Source: Streptomyces spiramyceticus
Lineage (GTDB): Bacteria; Actinomycetota; Actinomycetes; Streptomycetales; Streptomycetaceae
Assembly (NCBI RefSeq): GCF_028807635.1
Contig: NZ_JARBAX010000001.1
Location: forward strand, 1,377,001-1,441,000
Direction: 5' to 3'
Length of the DNA stretch: 64,000 bases
Shown: positions 7,164 through 16,915 of the stretch, piece after piece
Numbering within the stretch: the stretch's first letter is position 1
How the letters are laid out: each line of letters starts with the position of its first letter
The notes under the pieces: generated by a model
Seen by the model: the letters and a program-made list of their open reading frames with translations, nothing else
Database searches by the model: none
What the model was told of the DNA's origin: nothing
Position numbers and translations under genes: made by a program

Positions 7164-8735
7164 GTGACTGCTCTCACTCTCAGCACTTCCGGCGCGGCGA
7201 CGCTGCGCGCCGACGCCATCGTCGTCGGTGTGGCGAAGGGCGCTGGATCCAAGGCTGCATCCAAGTCCGGGGACTTGGTCGTCGCACCGGGCGCCGAGGC
7301 CGTGGACAAGGCGTTCGACGGAAAGCTCGCGTCCGTCCTGGAGACCCTCGGCGCTTCGGGTGCCGAGGGCGAGGTGACCAAGCTGCCCGCCCCTTCGGGC
7401 CTCAAGGCGCCGGTCGTGGTGGCGGTCGGTCTGGGCTCGGTTCCGGAGAAGGACGAGATGTACAGCGCCGAGGCGCTGCGCCGCGCGGCCGGTGCCGCCG
7501 CCCGCGCGCTGAGCGGCTCCAAGAAGGCCGGTTTCGCGCTGCCCGTCGAGGCGGTCGAGGACGCGGAGGCCGTCGCCGAGGGCGCCCTGCTCGGTGCGTA
7601 CGCCTTCACGGAATACAAGGGCGCGAAGGCCGACGAGACCGAGAAGCCCGGCAAGGCCGCGGGCAACGGCGCCAAGCAGCCCCTCGCCGAGGTCGCCCTG
7701 CTCGGCACCAAGCCGCGCGACAAGGCCTTCAAGGCCGCCACGGAGCGCGCCCTCGCGCTGACCGAGGAGATCAAGCGCGCCCGCGACCTGGTCAACATGC
7801 CGCCGAACGACCTCTACCCCGAGTCCTTCGCCGCCGTGGCCACCGCCGCCGGCAAGGAGCACGGCATCAAGGTGCAGGTGTTCGACGAGAAGGCGCTCGT
7901 CAAGGGCGGCTTCGGCGGCATCCTCGGCGTCGGCCAGGGCTCGGCCCACGGCCCGCGCCTGGTGAAGCTCGCCTACACGCACCCGAAGGCGGAGAAGACC
8001 CTGGCCTTCGTCGGCAAGGGCATCACGTACGACTCGGGCGGCATCTCGCTGAAGCCGGCCGGCCACAACGAGACGATGAAGTGCGACATGAGCGGCGCCG
8101 CCGCCGTGTTCGCCGCCGTCGTCACGGCCGCCCGCCTCGGCCTGAAGGTCAACATCACCGGCTGGCTGGCGCTCGCCGAGAACATGCCGTCGGGCAACGC
8201 CGTCCGCCCCGGCGACGTACTGCGCATGTACAGCGGCAAGACCGTCGAGGTCCTCAACACCGACGCCGAGGGCCGTCTCGTACTCGGTGACGCCCTGACC
8301 CGCGCCTCCGAGGAGAACCCGGACGCGATCGTCGACGTGGCGACGCTGACCGGCGCGATGGTCCTCGCGCTCGGCAACCGGACCTTCGGAATCATGGGCA
8401 ACGACGAGTCGTTCCGTACCGCGATCCACGAGATCGCGGAAGAGGTCGGCGAGCAGTCCTGGCCGATGCCGATGCCCGCCGAGCTGCGCAAGGGCATGGA
8501 GTCGGCCACCGCCGACATCGCCAACATGGGTGAGCGGATGGGCGGCGGCCTGGTCGCCGGTCTGTTCCTCCAGGAGTTCGTCGGCGAGGACATCGCGTGG
8601 GCGCACCTGGACATCGCGGGCCCCGCCTACAACGACGGCAGCCCGTTCGGCTACACCCCCAAGGGCGGCACGGGCTCCGCGGTGCGCACCCTGGTGCGTC
8701 TCGCCGAGCACACCGCCGCGGGCGACCTCGGCTGA
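7164..8735 (+). CDS. pepA: Leucyl aminopeptidase (M17 family)
   Basis: 523 aa, GTG start. It is a cytosolic metallo-exopeptidase removing N-terminal Leu and other residues. The N-terminal macro-like domain covers about 1-180. The C-terminal catalytic domain has GKGITYDSGGISLKPAG (metal Lys/Asp), MKCDMSGAAAV and the M17 signature NTDAEGRLVLGDAL (about 370-383), plus DVATLTGAMVLALG. A homologue lies at the same place beside lpdA in other streptomycetes. A strong hairpin follows 19 bp after the stop, so it is probably monocistronic. Full length for the family. Confidence 0.96.
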   Translation: MTALTLSTSGAATLRADAIVVGVAKGAGSKAASKSGDLVVAPGAEAVDKAFDGKLASVLETLGASGAEGEVTKLPAPSGLKAPVVVAVGLGSVPEKDEMYSAEALRRAAGAAARALSGSKKAGFALPVEAVEDAEAVAEGALLGAYAFTEYKGAKADETEKPGKAAGNGAKQPLAEVALLGTKPRDKAFKAATERALALTEEIKRARDLVNMPPNDLYPESFAAVATAAGKEHGIKVQVFDEKALVKGGFGGILGVGQGSAHGPRLVKLAYTHPKAEKTLAFVGKGITYDSGGISLKPAGHNETMKCDMSGAAAVFAAVVTAARLGLKVNITGWLALAENMPSGNAVRPGDVLRMYSGKTVEVLNTDAEGRLVLGDALTRASEENPDAIVDVATLTGAMVLALGNRTFGIMGNDESFRTAIHEIAEEVGEQSWPMPMPAELRKGMESATADIANMGERMGGGLVAGLFLQEFVGEDIAWAHLDIAGPAYNDGSPFGYTPKGGTGSAVRTLVRLAEHTAAGDLG

Positions 8736-8754
8736 TCCGCCCCGGAGTCGTCGG

Positions 8755-8784
8755 TACGGCCCCGGGCAGTCGTCCGGGGCCGTA
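8755..8784 (+). terminator. Hairpin terminator after pepA
   Basis: Perfect 11-bp inverted repeat TACGGCCCCGG / CCGGGGCCGTA with an 8-base loop, 19 bp past the pepA stop and upstream of the lpdA promoter region. There is no T-run, as is usual in Streptomyces. Confidence 0.75.
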
Positions 8785-9012
8785 TGTATGCCTACGCCCG
8801 GTTTTCTGGTCTTCGACGAAATCCGTACGTCCGTACGCCCGGGTAACGTCTCAGACCCCGGCCCCGCGTCCCGCCGTCCCTCAACAAGTGCGAAGATGGG
8901 TTCTCGGCAGGACAGGGCCCCCACCACAGGGCCGAATACACAAGCGGCCGAACACCAGCCGCCGCCCGGTCATCGAAGACCGCGCCCGGCGCACATGCAT
9001 GGAGGACGTGAC

Positions 9013-10401
9013 GTGGCGAACGACGCCAGCACCGTTTTCGACCTAGTGATCCTCGGCGGTGGTAGCGGCGGTTACGCCGCGGCACTGCGCGGAGCGCAGC
9101 TGGGCCTGGACGTCGCCCTGATCGAGAAGAACAAGCTCGGCGGCACCTGCCTGCACAACGGCTGCATTCCGACGAAGGCGCTGCTGCACGCGGGCGAGAT
9201 CGCCGACCAGGCGCGCGAGGCCACGCAGTTCGGCGTCAAGGCCACCTTCGACGGCATCGACATGGCCGGCGTCCACAAGTACAAGGACGACGTGATCTCC
9301 GGCCTGTACAAGGGCCTCCAGGGCCTGGTCGCCTCGCGCAAGGTGACGTACATCGAGGGCGAGGGCCGGCTCTCTTCCCCGACTTCCGTCGACGTCAACG
9401 GCCAGCGTGTCCAGGGCCGCCACGTCCTGCTGGCGACCGGCTCCGTGCCGAAGTCGCTGCCGGGCCTGGAGATCGACGGCAACCGCATCATCTCCTCGGA
9501 CCACGCGCTGGTCCTGGACCGCGTGCCGAAGTCCGCGGTCGTCCTCGGCGGCGGCGTCATCGGCGTCGAGTTCGCTTCCGCGTGGAAGTCCTTCGGCACC
9601 GACGTCACGATCGTCGAGGGCCTGAAGCACCTCGTACCGGTCGAGGACGAGAACAGCTCCAAGCTCCTGGAGCGCGCGTTCCGCAAGCGCGGCATCAACT
9701 TCTCGCTCGGCGCCTTCTTCGAGAAGGCCGAGTACACCGCCGACGGCGTCAAGGTCACCCTCGCCAACGGCAAGGAGTTCGAGGCCGAGGTACTGCTCGT
9801 CGCGATCGGCCGCGGCCCCGTCTCGCAGGGTCTCGGTTACGAGGAGCAGGGCGTCGCGATGGACCGCGGCTACGTCATCGTCGACGAGTACATGCAGACG
9901 AACGTGCCGACCATCTCCGCCGTCGGTGACCTCGTCCCGACGCTCCAGCTCGCGCACGTCGGCTTCGCCGAGGGCATCCTGGTGGCAGAGCGTCTGGCCG
10001 GTCTCAAGACCGTTCCGGTCGACTACGACGGTGTGCCGCGCGTGACGTACTGCCACCCCGAGGTCGCTTCCGTCGGCATCACCGAGGCGAAGGCCAAGGA
10101 GGTGTACGGCGCGGACAAGGTCGTCGCTCTCAAGTACAACCTCGCGGGCAACGGCAAGAGCAAGATCCTGAAGACCGGTGGCGAGATCAAGCTCGTCCAG
10201 GTCAAGGACGGTGCCGTGGTCGGCGTCCACATGGTCGGTGACCGTATGGGCGAGCAGGTCGGCGAGGCCCAGCTGATCTACAACTGGGAGGCGCTGCCGG
10301 CCGAGGTCGCGCAGCTCATCCACGCACACCCGACGCAGAGCGAGGCGCTCGGCGAGGCCCACCTGGCCCTGGCCGGCAAGCCGCTCCACTCCCACGACTA
10401 G
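9013..10401 (+). CDS. lpdA: Dihydrolipoyl dehydrogenase (E3)
   Basis: 462 aa from GTG 9013 with GGAGG seven bases upstream; the frame is open further 5' but only this start has the FAD motif at the N-terminus. FAD-binding GGGSGGYAAALRGAQLG (about 14-30), redox-active disulfide GGTCLHNGCIPTK, NAD-binding VLGGGVIGVEFA, second FAD motif SAVGDLVPTLQLAH and the catalytic dyad HAHPTQSEALGE. It reoxidises dihydrolipoyl groups on E2, passing electrons to NAD. The next gene, 53 bp downstream, encodes the lipoylated E2, so they probably form one transcript. Confidence 0.97.
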   Translation: MANDASTVFDLVILGGGSGGYAAALRGAQLGLDVALIEKNKLGGTCLHNGCIPTKALLHAGEIADQAREATQFGVKATFDGIDMAGVHKYKDDVISGLYKGLQGLVASRKVTYIEGEGRLSSPTSVDVNGQRVQGRHVLLATGSVPKSLPGLEIDGNRIISSDHALVLDRVPKSAVVLGGGVIGVEFASAWKSFGTDVTIVEGLKHLVPVEDENSSKLLERAFRKRGINFSLGAFFEKAEYTADGVKVTLANGKEFEAEVLLVAIGRGPVSQGLGYEEQGVAMDRGYVIVDEYMQTNVPTISAVGDLVPTLQLAHVGFAEGILVAERLAGLKTVPVDYDGVPRVTYCHPEVASVGITEAKAKEVYGADKVVALKYNLAGNGKSKILKTGGEIKLVQVKDGAVVGVHMVGDRMGEQVGEAQLIYNWEALPAEVAQLIHAHPTQSEALGEAHLALAGKPLHSHD

Positions 10402-10454
10402 TTCAGTCCGGGCGCGACGACCACTTCCGCAATTCGTAAGGAGCAACAGAAACC

Positions 10455-12254
10455 ATGCCGGTTTCCGTAACCCTTCCGGCGCTCGGCGAGAGCGTCACCG
10501 AGGGCACTGTCACCCGTTGGCTGAAGGCCGAGGGCGAGCGCGTCGAGGCTGACGAGCCGCTGCTCGAGGTGTCGACCGACAAGGTCGACACCGAGATCCC
10601 GGCCCCCGCCGCGGGCATCCTCTCGTCCATCAAGGTCGCCGAGGACGAGACCGTCGAGGTCGGCGCCGAGCTGGCCATCATCGACGACGGCACGGGTGCG
10701 CCCGCTGCCGCCCCAGCCCCGGCTGCTGCCGAGGCCCCTGCTGCCGAGGCCCCTGCCGCCGAGGCCCCCGCTGCCGAGGCTCCGGCCCCGGCCGCCCAGC
10801 CTCAGCCCGAGGCCGCCCCGGCGCCCGCCGCCGAGGCCCCGGCCCCGGCCGGTGGCGCCGCCGGTACTGACGTCGTGCTGCCCGCACTGGGCGAGTCGGT
10901 CACCGAGGGCACCGTCACCCGCTGGCTGAAGCAGGTCGGCGAGGAGGTCGCGGAGGACGAGCCGCTGCTCGAGGTCTCGACCGACAAGGTCGACACCGAG
11001 ATCCCCTCCCCGGCCGCGGGCACGCTGCTGGAGATCCTGGTCGGCGAGGACGAGACCGCCGAGGTAGGCGCGAAGCTCGCCGTCATCGGTGCCGCGGGCG
11101 CAGCCCCGGCCGCCGCCCCGGCTCCGGCCGCTCCTGCCCCGGCTGCCGCTCCGGCTCCGGCCGCTGCTCCGGCGCCCGCCCCGGCGCCGGCTCCGGCCGC
11201 CGCCGCTGTTGAGGCTCCGGTCCAGGCCCCGCCCGCCGCCCCGGCTCCGGCTCCGGCCGCCGCCCCCGCGGCTCCGGCTCCCGCCCCCGTCACCCCTGCG
11301 GGCGAAGCGGACGGCGCGTACGTGACCCCCCTGGTCCGTAAGCTCGCTGCGGAGAACGGCGTGGACCTGTCCGCGGTCAAGGGCACCGGCGTCGGTGGCC
11401 GTATCCGCAAGCAGGACGTCGTAGCCGCCGCGGAGGCCGCCAAGGCCGCCGCTGCCGCTCCGGCGCCCGTCGCCGCTGTGACTGCCGGTGGCCCTGCGGC
11501 CGCCGCGAAGGCTCCGTCCCTCGAGGTGTCCCCGCTGCGCGGCCAGACGGTCAAGATGACCCGCATGCGCAAGGTCATCGGCGACAACATGATGAAGGCG
11601 CTGCACACGCAGGCCCAGCTGACCTCGGTCGTCGAGGTCGACATCACGAAGCTGATGAAGCTGCGCAACCAGGCGAAGGACGCGTTCGCCGCCCGCGAGG
11701 GCGTCAAGCTGTCCCCGATGCCGTTCTTCGTCAAGGCCGCGGCCCAGGCGCTGAAGGCCTACCCGGTCGTCAACGCCCGGATCAACGAGGACGAGGGCAC
11801 CATCACCTACTTCGACACCGAGAACATCGGTATCGCGGTGGACTCCGAGAAGGGTCTGATGACTCCGGTCATCAAGGGTGCGGGCGACCTCAACCTGGCC
11901 GGTATCTCGAAGAAGACGGCGGAGCTGGCCGGCAAGGTCCGCGGCAACAAGATCACCCCGGACGAGCTGTCCGGTGCGACCTTCACCATCAGCAACACCG
12001 GCTCGCGCGGTGCGCTGTTCGACACGGTCATCGTGCCGCCGAACCAGGTCGCCATCCTGGGCATCGGTGCCACCGTCAAGCGCCCGGCGGTCATCGAGAC
12101 CGCCGAGGGCACGGTCATCGGCATCCGTGACATGACGTACCTGGCTCTCTCCTACGACCACCGTCTGGTGGACGGCGCCGACGCGGCCCGTTACCTGACG
12201 GCCGTCAAGGCGATCCTGGAAGCGGGCGAGTTCGAGGTCGAGCTCGGCCTGTAA
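10455..12254 (+). CDS. sucB: Dihydrolipoamide acyltransferase (E2) with two lipoyl domains
   Basis: 599 aa; AAGGAG precedes the ATG. Two lipoyl domains, each with a lipoylation loop TDKVDTEI (about 35-45 and 175-185), are joined by Ala/Pro-rich flexible linkers (about 80-135 and 215-285). Next comes a peripheral subunit-binding domain ([18 protein letters not shown]... [13 protein letters not shown], about 290-330). The C-terminal catalytic core ends in [16 protein letters not shown], which supplies the active-site His. Annotations often call it succinyltransferase; in actinobacteria this protein serves pyruvate dehydrogenase and is shared with the 2-oxoglutarate complex. The aceE gene is 960 bp downstream. 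The Ala/Pro linkers make the DNA strongly repetitive. Confidence 0.95.
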   Translation: MPVSVTLPALGESVTEGTVTRWLKAEGERVEADEPLLEVSTDKVDTEIPAPAAGILSSIKVAEDETVEVGAELAIIDDGTGAPAAAPAPAAAEAPAAEAPAAEAPAAEAPAPAAQPQPEAAPAPAAEAPAPAGGAAGTDVVLPALGESVTEGTVTRWLKQVGEEVAEDEPLLEVSTDKVDTEIPSPAAGTLLEILVGEDETAEVGAKLAVIGAAGAAPAAAPAPAAPAPAAAPAPAAAPAPAPAPAPAAAAVEAPVQAPPAAPAPAPAAAPAAPAPAPVTPAGEADGAYVTPLVRKLAAENGVDLSAVKGTGVGGRIRKQDVVAAAEAAKAAAAAPAPVAAVTAGGPAAAAKAPSLEVSPLRGQTVKMTRMRKVIGDNMMKALHTQAQLTSVVEVDITKLMKLRNQAKDAFAAREGVKLSPMPFFVKAAAQALKAYPVVNARINEDEGTITYFDTENIGIAVDSEKGLMTPVIKGAGDLNLAGISKKTAELAGKVRGNKITPDELSGATFTISNTGSRGALFDTVIVPPNQVAILGIGATVKRPAVIETAEGTVIGIRDMTYLALSYDHRLVDGADAARYLTAVKAILEAGEFEVELGL

Positions 12255-12274
12255 CACTCGTCTCACCAGCGAGC

Positions 12275-12308
12275 GCGCCCCCGTCCGGAGACCTCTGGAC
12301 GGGGGCGC
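12275..12308 (+). terminator. Hairpin terminator after E2 gene
   Basis: Perfect 12-bp arms GCGCCCCCGTCC / GGACGGGGGCGC with a 10-base loop, 20 bp past the E2 stop. It separates the lpdA-E2 unit from the GntR gene. Confidence 0.8.
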
Positions 12309-12315
12309 CGCCGTA

Positions 12316-12332
12316 TTGTCTAGGAGACTCAA
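12316..12332 (+). promoter_or_regulatory. Imperfect inverted repeat ahead of the GntR gene
   Basis: TTGTCT-AGG-AGACTCAA is an imperfect dyad 21 bp before the GntR start codon. Many FCD-type GntR proteins bind sites with a TTGTCT/AGACAA core, so this could be an autoregulatory operator, but the right arm carries one extra base. Confidence 0.35.
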
Positions 12333-12353
12333 CACGGCTTGAAGGAGCGCTTC

Positions 12354-12977
12354 ATGACCCCGCCCGTCGTCCACTCGCTGCGCGAGCAGATCCGCGAGCA
12401 CATCGTGGAGGGGATCGTCAGCGGGCGCTGGAAGCCGGGCGAGCGGATCGTGGAGCGCCGGATCGCGACCGAGCTGGAGGTCAGCCAGACGCCCGTACGC
12501 GAGGCGCTGCGCGAGCTGGAGTCCCTGCGCCTCATCGAGTCGGCGCCCAACAAGGGCGTACGAGTGCGGAATCTGACGGCGGCGGACCTGGAGGAGAGCT
12601 ACCCGGTTCGCGCGGGCCTGGAGCAGATCGCGGCGGAGCTGGCGGCGTCTGCCCTGGCGGACGACTGCTCGGCGCTGGAGCCGCACGTTGCGGCCCTGTA
12701 CGAGGCGGACCGCGCGGCGGACGGCACGGCGCAGGTCCGTCACACGGTCGGGTTCCATCGCGAGCTGGTCCGCGCGGCGAACAACAGCGTGCTGCTGCAC
12801 ACCTGGGAGGGCCTCGGCATCGAGGTCTTCACGGCGCTCTCCATCCGGTGGCTGGGCACGGTCCAGAAGTCGTACGCGGAGGAGCACGAGGCACTGGTGC
12901 AGGCCTTCCGCCGCCGAGACCCGAACATCGGCAACCTGGTCAAGGCCCATGTCCTGGGCTGCGCACCGCGCGCGTAA
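12354..12977 (+). CDS. GntR-family (FadR/FCD) transcriptional regulator
   Basis: 207 aa from ATG 12354 with AAGGAG seven bases upstream; an in-frame TTG at 12339 is less likely. The winged helix-turn-helix spans residues 3-70 (LREQIREHIVEGIVSGRWKPG, then SQTPVREALRELESLRLIE). The C-terminal all-helical FCD effector domain is about 78-200 and contains VGFHRELVRAANN. It lies just upstream of aceE on the same strand, with a perfect 17-bp dyad in the gap, so it is the likely regulator of pyruvate dehydrogenase E1, by analogy with PdhR. The ligand is not deducible. Confidence 0.88.
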   Translation: MTPPVVHSLREQIREHIVEGIVSGRWKPGERIVERRIATELEVSQTPVREALRELESLRLIESAPNKGVRVRNLTAADLEESYPVRAGLEQIAAELAASALADDCSALEPHVAALYEADRAADGTAQVRHTVGFHRELVRAANNSVLLHTWEGLGIEVFTALSIRWLGTVQKSYAEEHEALVQAFRRRDPNIGNLVKAHVLGCAPRA

Positions 12978-13095
12978 CGCCGCGGCACGACCCGCCCGCG
13001 CCCGAATTGCCGCATAAGCCTCGGCACCCCGTGCCCCATTTCGCGGCACGGAATGCCAATTTCGGCCTGCGGACAAGTTTTTCGCCGCCAGGCTT

Positions 13096-13112
13096 TGATC
13101 GATCATCGATCA
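13096..13112 (+). promoter_or_regulatory. Perfect palindrome in the aceE promoter region, candidate operator
   Basis: TGATCGAT-C-ATCGATCA, two 8-bp arms around one central base, 99 bp before the aceE ATG. It stands out in an AT-richer patch. A GntR-family regulator gene ends 118 bp upstream, which makes it the first candidate to bind. Confidence 0.6.
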
Positions 13113-13211
13113 GCCACTTACAGTCGACGGCGGGTCCACCAACCCACGCCCTGTCCTGCCAGACACGGCACCCCCTTTCTCCACCCCCCTCCTGTCCGGA
13201 AGGCGGCCATC

Positions 13212-15881
13212 ATGACCGACCCCGTAGGCATTTCTCCGAGCGAGCTCGACCAGCTCCCGGACCGTGACACCGAGGAGACCGCCGAGTGGGCGGCCTCCCT
13301 CGACGCCGTCACCAAGGCCGCAGGCCCGCAGCGGGCGGCATACCTGATGCGCCGCACCCTCCAGCACGCCGAAGGCGCCGGGCTCGCCCTGCCCAAGCTG
13401 CTGGAGACCGATTACGTCAACACCATCCCGACCTCCGCCGAGCCCGCGTTCGACGGCGACGAGGCGATGGAAGCCCGGATCACCGCCTGGAACCGCTGGA
13501 ACGCGGCCGCAATGGTCACCCGCGGCTCCCGCTTCGGCGTCGGCGGTCACATCGCCACCTTCGCCTCCGCGGCCTGGCTGTACGAGACCGGCTTCAACCA
13601 CTTCTTCCGCGGCAAGGAGGGGGACGGCAGCGGCGACCAGCTCTACATCCAGGGCCACGCCTCCCCCGGCATCTACGCCCGCGCCTTCCTCGACGGACGC
13701 CTCAACGAGGGCCAGCTGGACCGCTTCCGGCAGGAGTCCGGCGGCGACGGCCTGCCGTCGTACCCGCACCCGCGGCGCCTGCCCTGGCTCTGGGAGTTCC
13801 CGACCGTGTCGATGGGCCTCGGCCCGCTCTCCGCGATCTACCAGGCGCGCTTCAACCGGTATCTCGAAAACCGCTCCATCAAGGACACCTCCAACTCCCA
13901 CGTCTGGGCGTTCCTCGGCGACGGCGAGATGGACGAGCCCGAGGCCACCGCAGCCCTCGCACTCGCCGCCCGCGAGCAGCTCGACAACCTGACCTTCGTC
14001 ATCAACTGCAACCTGCAGCGCCTCGACGGGCCGGTGCGCGCCAACTTCCGCGTCGTACAGGAGCTGGAGGGCCAGTTCCGCGGCGCCGGCTGGAACGTCG
14101 TCAAGTCGCTGTGGGGCTCCGCCTGGGACGAGCTGTTCCAGCTCGACACCAAGGGCGCGCTGATACGCCGCCTGCGCGACGTACCGGACGCGCAGTTCCA
14201 GACGTACGCGACCCGCGACGTGGCCTACATCCGCGAGCACTTCTTCGGCGCGGAGCCCGCGCTGGCCGAGCTGGGCAAGCTGCTCACCGACGCCAAGATC
14301 GCCGAGTGCTTCCACACCTCCCGAGGTGGCCACGAGGCCCGCAAGGTGTACGCGGCGTACAAGGCGGCCGTGGAGTTCAAGGGCGCCCCGACGGTGATCC
14401 TCGCGCAGACCGTCAAGGGCTACACCCTCGGTCCGGGCTTCGAGTCGAAGAACGCCAACCACCAGATGAAGAAGCTCTCCGGCAAGGAGTTCCGCGCCAT
14501 GCGGGACCTGCTGGAGCTGCCGATCCCGGACGCGAAGCTGGACGAGGAGCTCGTACCGTACGGGCACCCCGGCGCCGATTCCCCCGAGGTCCGCTACCTC
14601 CAGGAGCGCCGCGCCGCTCTCGGCGGCCCCGCCCCGGCCCGCCGGGTGCACGCGGTGGCCCTGCCCGAGCCCGCCGACCGCGCCTTCAGCGCCCTCCTCA
14701 AGGGATCGGGCAAGCAGGAGATGGCCACCACCATGGCCTTCGTACGCCTGGCGAAGGAGCTGATGCGGGACAAGGAGACCGGCAAGCGCTGGGTGCCGAT
14801 CGTCCCCGACGAGGCCCGCACCTTCGGCATGGAGTCGCTGTTCCCGTCGGCCGGCATCTACTCGCCGCTGGGTCAGACGTACGAGCCGGTCGACCGCGAC
14901 CAGCTCATGTACTACAAGGAAGCCAAGAACGGCCAGATCCTCAACGAGGGGATCACCGAGGCCGGCGCGATGGCCGACTTCATCGCCGCGTCGACGTCGT
15001 ACGCGACGCACGGCGAGCCGATGATCCCCTTCTACATCTTCTACTCGATGTTCGGCTGGCAGCGCACCGCCGACCAGATGTGGCAGCTCGGCGACCAGCT
15101 CGGCCGCGGCTTCATCGTCGGCGCCACCGCCGGCCGTACGACCCTGACGGGCGAGGGTCTCCAGCACGCGGACGGCCACTCGCACCTGATCGCGTCCACG
15201 AACCCGGCGTCGCTCAACTACGACCCGGCCTTCGCGTACGAGATCGCGGTGATCGTCAAGGACGGTCTGCGCAGGATGTACGGCCCGGAGGCCGAGAACG
15301 TCTTCTACTACCTGACCGTCTACAACGAGCCGAAGCAGCAGCCTGCGATGCCGGAAGGCGTCGAAGAGGGCATCGTCAAGGGCCTCTACCGCTTCAAGGA
15401 GGCGGCAGCACCGACCGCCGACTCCCCGCGCGCGCAGCTGCTCGCATCCGGCACGGCGATCCACTGGGCCCTGGAGGCGCAGGAACTCCTCGCCGCCGAC
15501 TGGGGCGTGGCGGCCGACGTCTGGTCCGCCACCTCGTGGGGCGAGCTGCGCCGTGACGCGCTGGAGTGCGACGAGGCGTTGCTGCGCGGTGAGATGCGTA
15601 CGCCGTACGTCACCCGCGCGCTCGAAGGCGCCGAGGGCCCGGTCCTCGCGGTCAGCGACTGGATGCGTCAGGTCCCCGACCAGATCAGCCAGTGGGTCGA
15701 GCAGGACTACTCCTCGCTCGGTACGGACGGCTTCGGCCTCTCCGACACCCGTGAAGCGGCCCGCCGCCACTTCGGCGTCGACCCGCAGTCGATCGTGGTC
15801 GCCGCGCTGGCCCAGCTCGCCCGCCGCGGCGAGGTGCCGGCCTCGGCGGTGAAGGAAGCCCGCGAGCGTTACGGACTGTAG
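13212..15881 (+). CDS. aceE: Pyruvate dehydrogenase E1 component, homodimeric type
   Basis: 889 aa from ATG 13212 (GGAAGG about nine bases upstream), the length expected for single-chain AceE. It has the thiamine diphosphate motif [10 protein letters not shown]...[14 protein letters not shown] (about 238-275), [13 protein letters not shown], and the pyrimidine-domain stretch [20 protein letters not shown] (about 578-597). It decarboxylates pyruvate and acetylates the lipoyl groups of E2. It sits 234 bp after the GntR gene with its own promoter region, so it is not on the lpdA-E2 transcript. Confidence 0.97.
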   Translation: MTDPVGISPSELDQLPDRDTEETAEWAASLDAVTKAAGPQRAAYLMRRTLQHAEGAGLALPKLLETDYVNTIPTSAEPAFDGDEAMEARITAWNRWNAAAMVTRGSRFGVGGHIATFASAAWLYETGFNHFFRGKEGDGSGDQLYIQGHASPGIYARAFLDGRLNEGQLDRFRQESGGDGLPSYPHPRRLPWLWEFPTVSMGLGPLSAIYQARFNRYLENRSIKDTSNSHVWAFLGDGEMDEPEATAALALAAREQLDNLTFVINCNLQRLDGPVRANFRVVQELEGQFRGAGWNVVKSLWGSAWDELFQLDTKGALIRRLRDVPDAQFQTYATRDVAYIREHFFGAEPALAELGKLLTDAKIAECFHTSRGGHEARKVYAAYKAAVEFKGAPTVILAQTVKGYTLGPGFESKNANHQMKKLSGKEFRAMRDLLELPIPDAKLDEELVPYGHPGADSPEVRYLQERRAALGGPAPARRVHAVALPEPADRAFSALLKGSGKQEMATTMAFVRLAKELMRDKETGKRWVPIVPDEARTFGMESLFPSAGIYSPLGQTYEPVDRDQLMYYKEAKNGQILNEGITEAGAMADFIAASTSYATHGEPMIPFYIFYSMFGWQRTADQMWQLGDQLGRGFIVGATAGRTTLTGEGLQHADGHSHLIASTNPASLNYDPAFAYEIAVIVKDGLRRMYGPEAENVFYYLTVYNEPKQQPAMPEGVEEGIVKGLYRFKEAAAPTADSPRAQLLASGTAIHWALEAQELLAADWGVAADVWSATSWGELRRDALECDEALLRGEMRTPYVTRALEGAEGPVLAVSDWMRQVPDQISQWVEQDYSSLGTDGFGLSDTREAARRHFGVDPQSIVVAALAQLARRGEVPASAVKEARERYGL

Positions 15882-15931
15882 GGCTCAGGCCGTAACGACC
15901 GTCTGTCGGTGGCAGCGTGCATGATGACGTC

Positions 15932-16897
15932 ATGCGCGCTGCCCGGCTGATCAAAATGGTCCTCCTGCTCCAGTCCCGGCCCTCCATGACCGCGGGCGAG
16001 CTGGCGCAGGAGCTCGAAGTCTCGGAGCGGACGATCACGCGGGACGCGCAGGCCCTTTCGGAGGCGGGCGTTCCGGTGTACGCCGACCGGGGGCGGGCCG
16101 GTGGTTTCCGGCTGATCGGCGGGTACCGGACCCGGCTCACCGGCCTCGCCCGCAGCGAGGCCGAGGCGCTGTTCCTGTCCGGACTGCCCTCAGCGCTGCG
16201 GGAAATGGGTCTTGAGGACGCCGCGTCCGCCGCCCGTCTGAAGGTGTCGGCGGCGCTCATGCCGTCCCTGCGGGACGCGTCCGACTCGGCGGCGCAGCGT
16301 TTTCATCTGGACGCGCCCGGCTGGTACCAGGAGCCGGAGACACCCGACCTGCTGCCCGCGATCGCGGAGGCCGTATGGGACGACCGGATTCTTACGGCCA
16401 AGTACGGGCGGCCGGACGGTGAGGTGGAGCGGGAGCTGGAGCCGTACGGGCTCGTGCTCAAGGCCGGTGTCTGGTACCTGTGCGCCCGCGCGGACGGTGA
16501 CTTCCGGGTCTATCGCCTGGACCGGTTCGCCGCTGTGGCCGTCGCGGAGGAACGTTTCGTACGGGACGAGCACTTCTCTCTGTCCGACTTCTGGGACGAG
16601 CGGGCCGCCCAGTTCGCCCGGTCGATCCTGCGCACCGAGGTGGTGGTGCGCGTGACGCAGGCCGGCGCCCGGCGGCTGCCGTACGTCACGGATCAGGCGG
16701 CGGCGCGCGAGGCGCTGGCGGCGGCCGGGCCGCCGGACGGGGAGGGCCGGGTCACGGTCACGCTCCCCGTCGAGTCGGCGGAGGTGGCTTTCAGCCAGCT
16801 CCTGGCGCTGGGGCCGGAGCTGGAGGTGCTGGAGCCGGAGGACCTGCGCGCGAGGTTCGCCGATGCGGCCGGCCGTATGCGCGGGCTCTACGGCTGA
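15932..16897 (+). CDS. WYL-domain (YafY-type) transcriptional regulator
   Basis: 321 aa from ATG 15932. HTH_11 DeoR-like N-terminus: ELAQELEVSERTITRDAQALSEAGVPVYADRGRAGGF (about 24-60). The WYL-type ligand domain is in the middle (ILTAKYGRPDGEVERELEPYGLVLKAGVWYLCARADG), followed by a C-terminal WCX-like part. The gene is 50 bp after aceE and convergent with an SDR gene 18 bp away, a common pairing in streptomycetes. A TGACGTCA palindrome overlaps the region just before and into the start codon (about 15925-15933), perhaps autoregulatory. Confidence 0.88.
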   Translation: MRAARLIKMVLLLQSRPSMTAGELAQELEVSERTITRDAQALSEAGVPVYADRGRAGGFRLIGGYRTRLTGLARSEAEALFLSGLPSALREMGLEDAASAARLKVSAALMPSLRDASDSAAQRFHLDAPGWYQEPETPDLLPAIAEAVWDDRILTAKYGRPDGEVERELEPYGLVLKAGVWYLCARADGDFRVYRLDRFAAVAVAEERFVRDEHFSLSDFWDERAAQFARSILRTEVVVRVTQAGARRLPYVTDQAAAREALAAAGPPDGEGRVTVTLPVESAEVAFSQLLALGPELEVLEPEDLRARFADAAGRMRGLYG

Positions 16898-16915
16898 CTC
16901 GGCCGCTGCCGGAAG

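Noticed and set aside
10398..13106. Long minus-strand frame across the E2 and GntR genes
   Set aside because: Its low-complexity Gly/Arg/Ser runs are the complement of the E2 Ala/Pro linkers.
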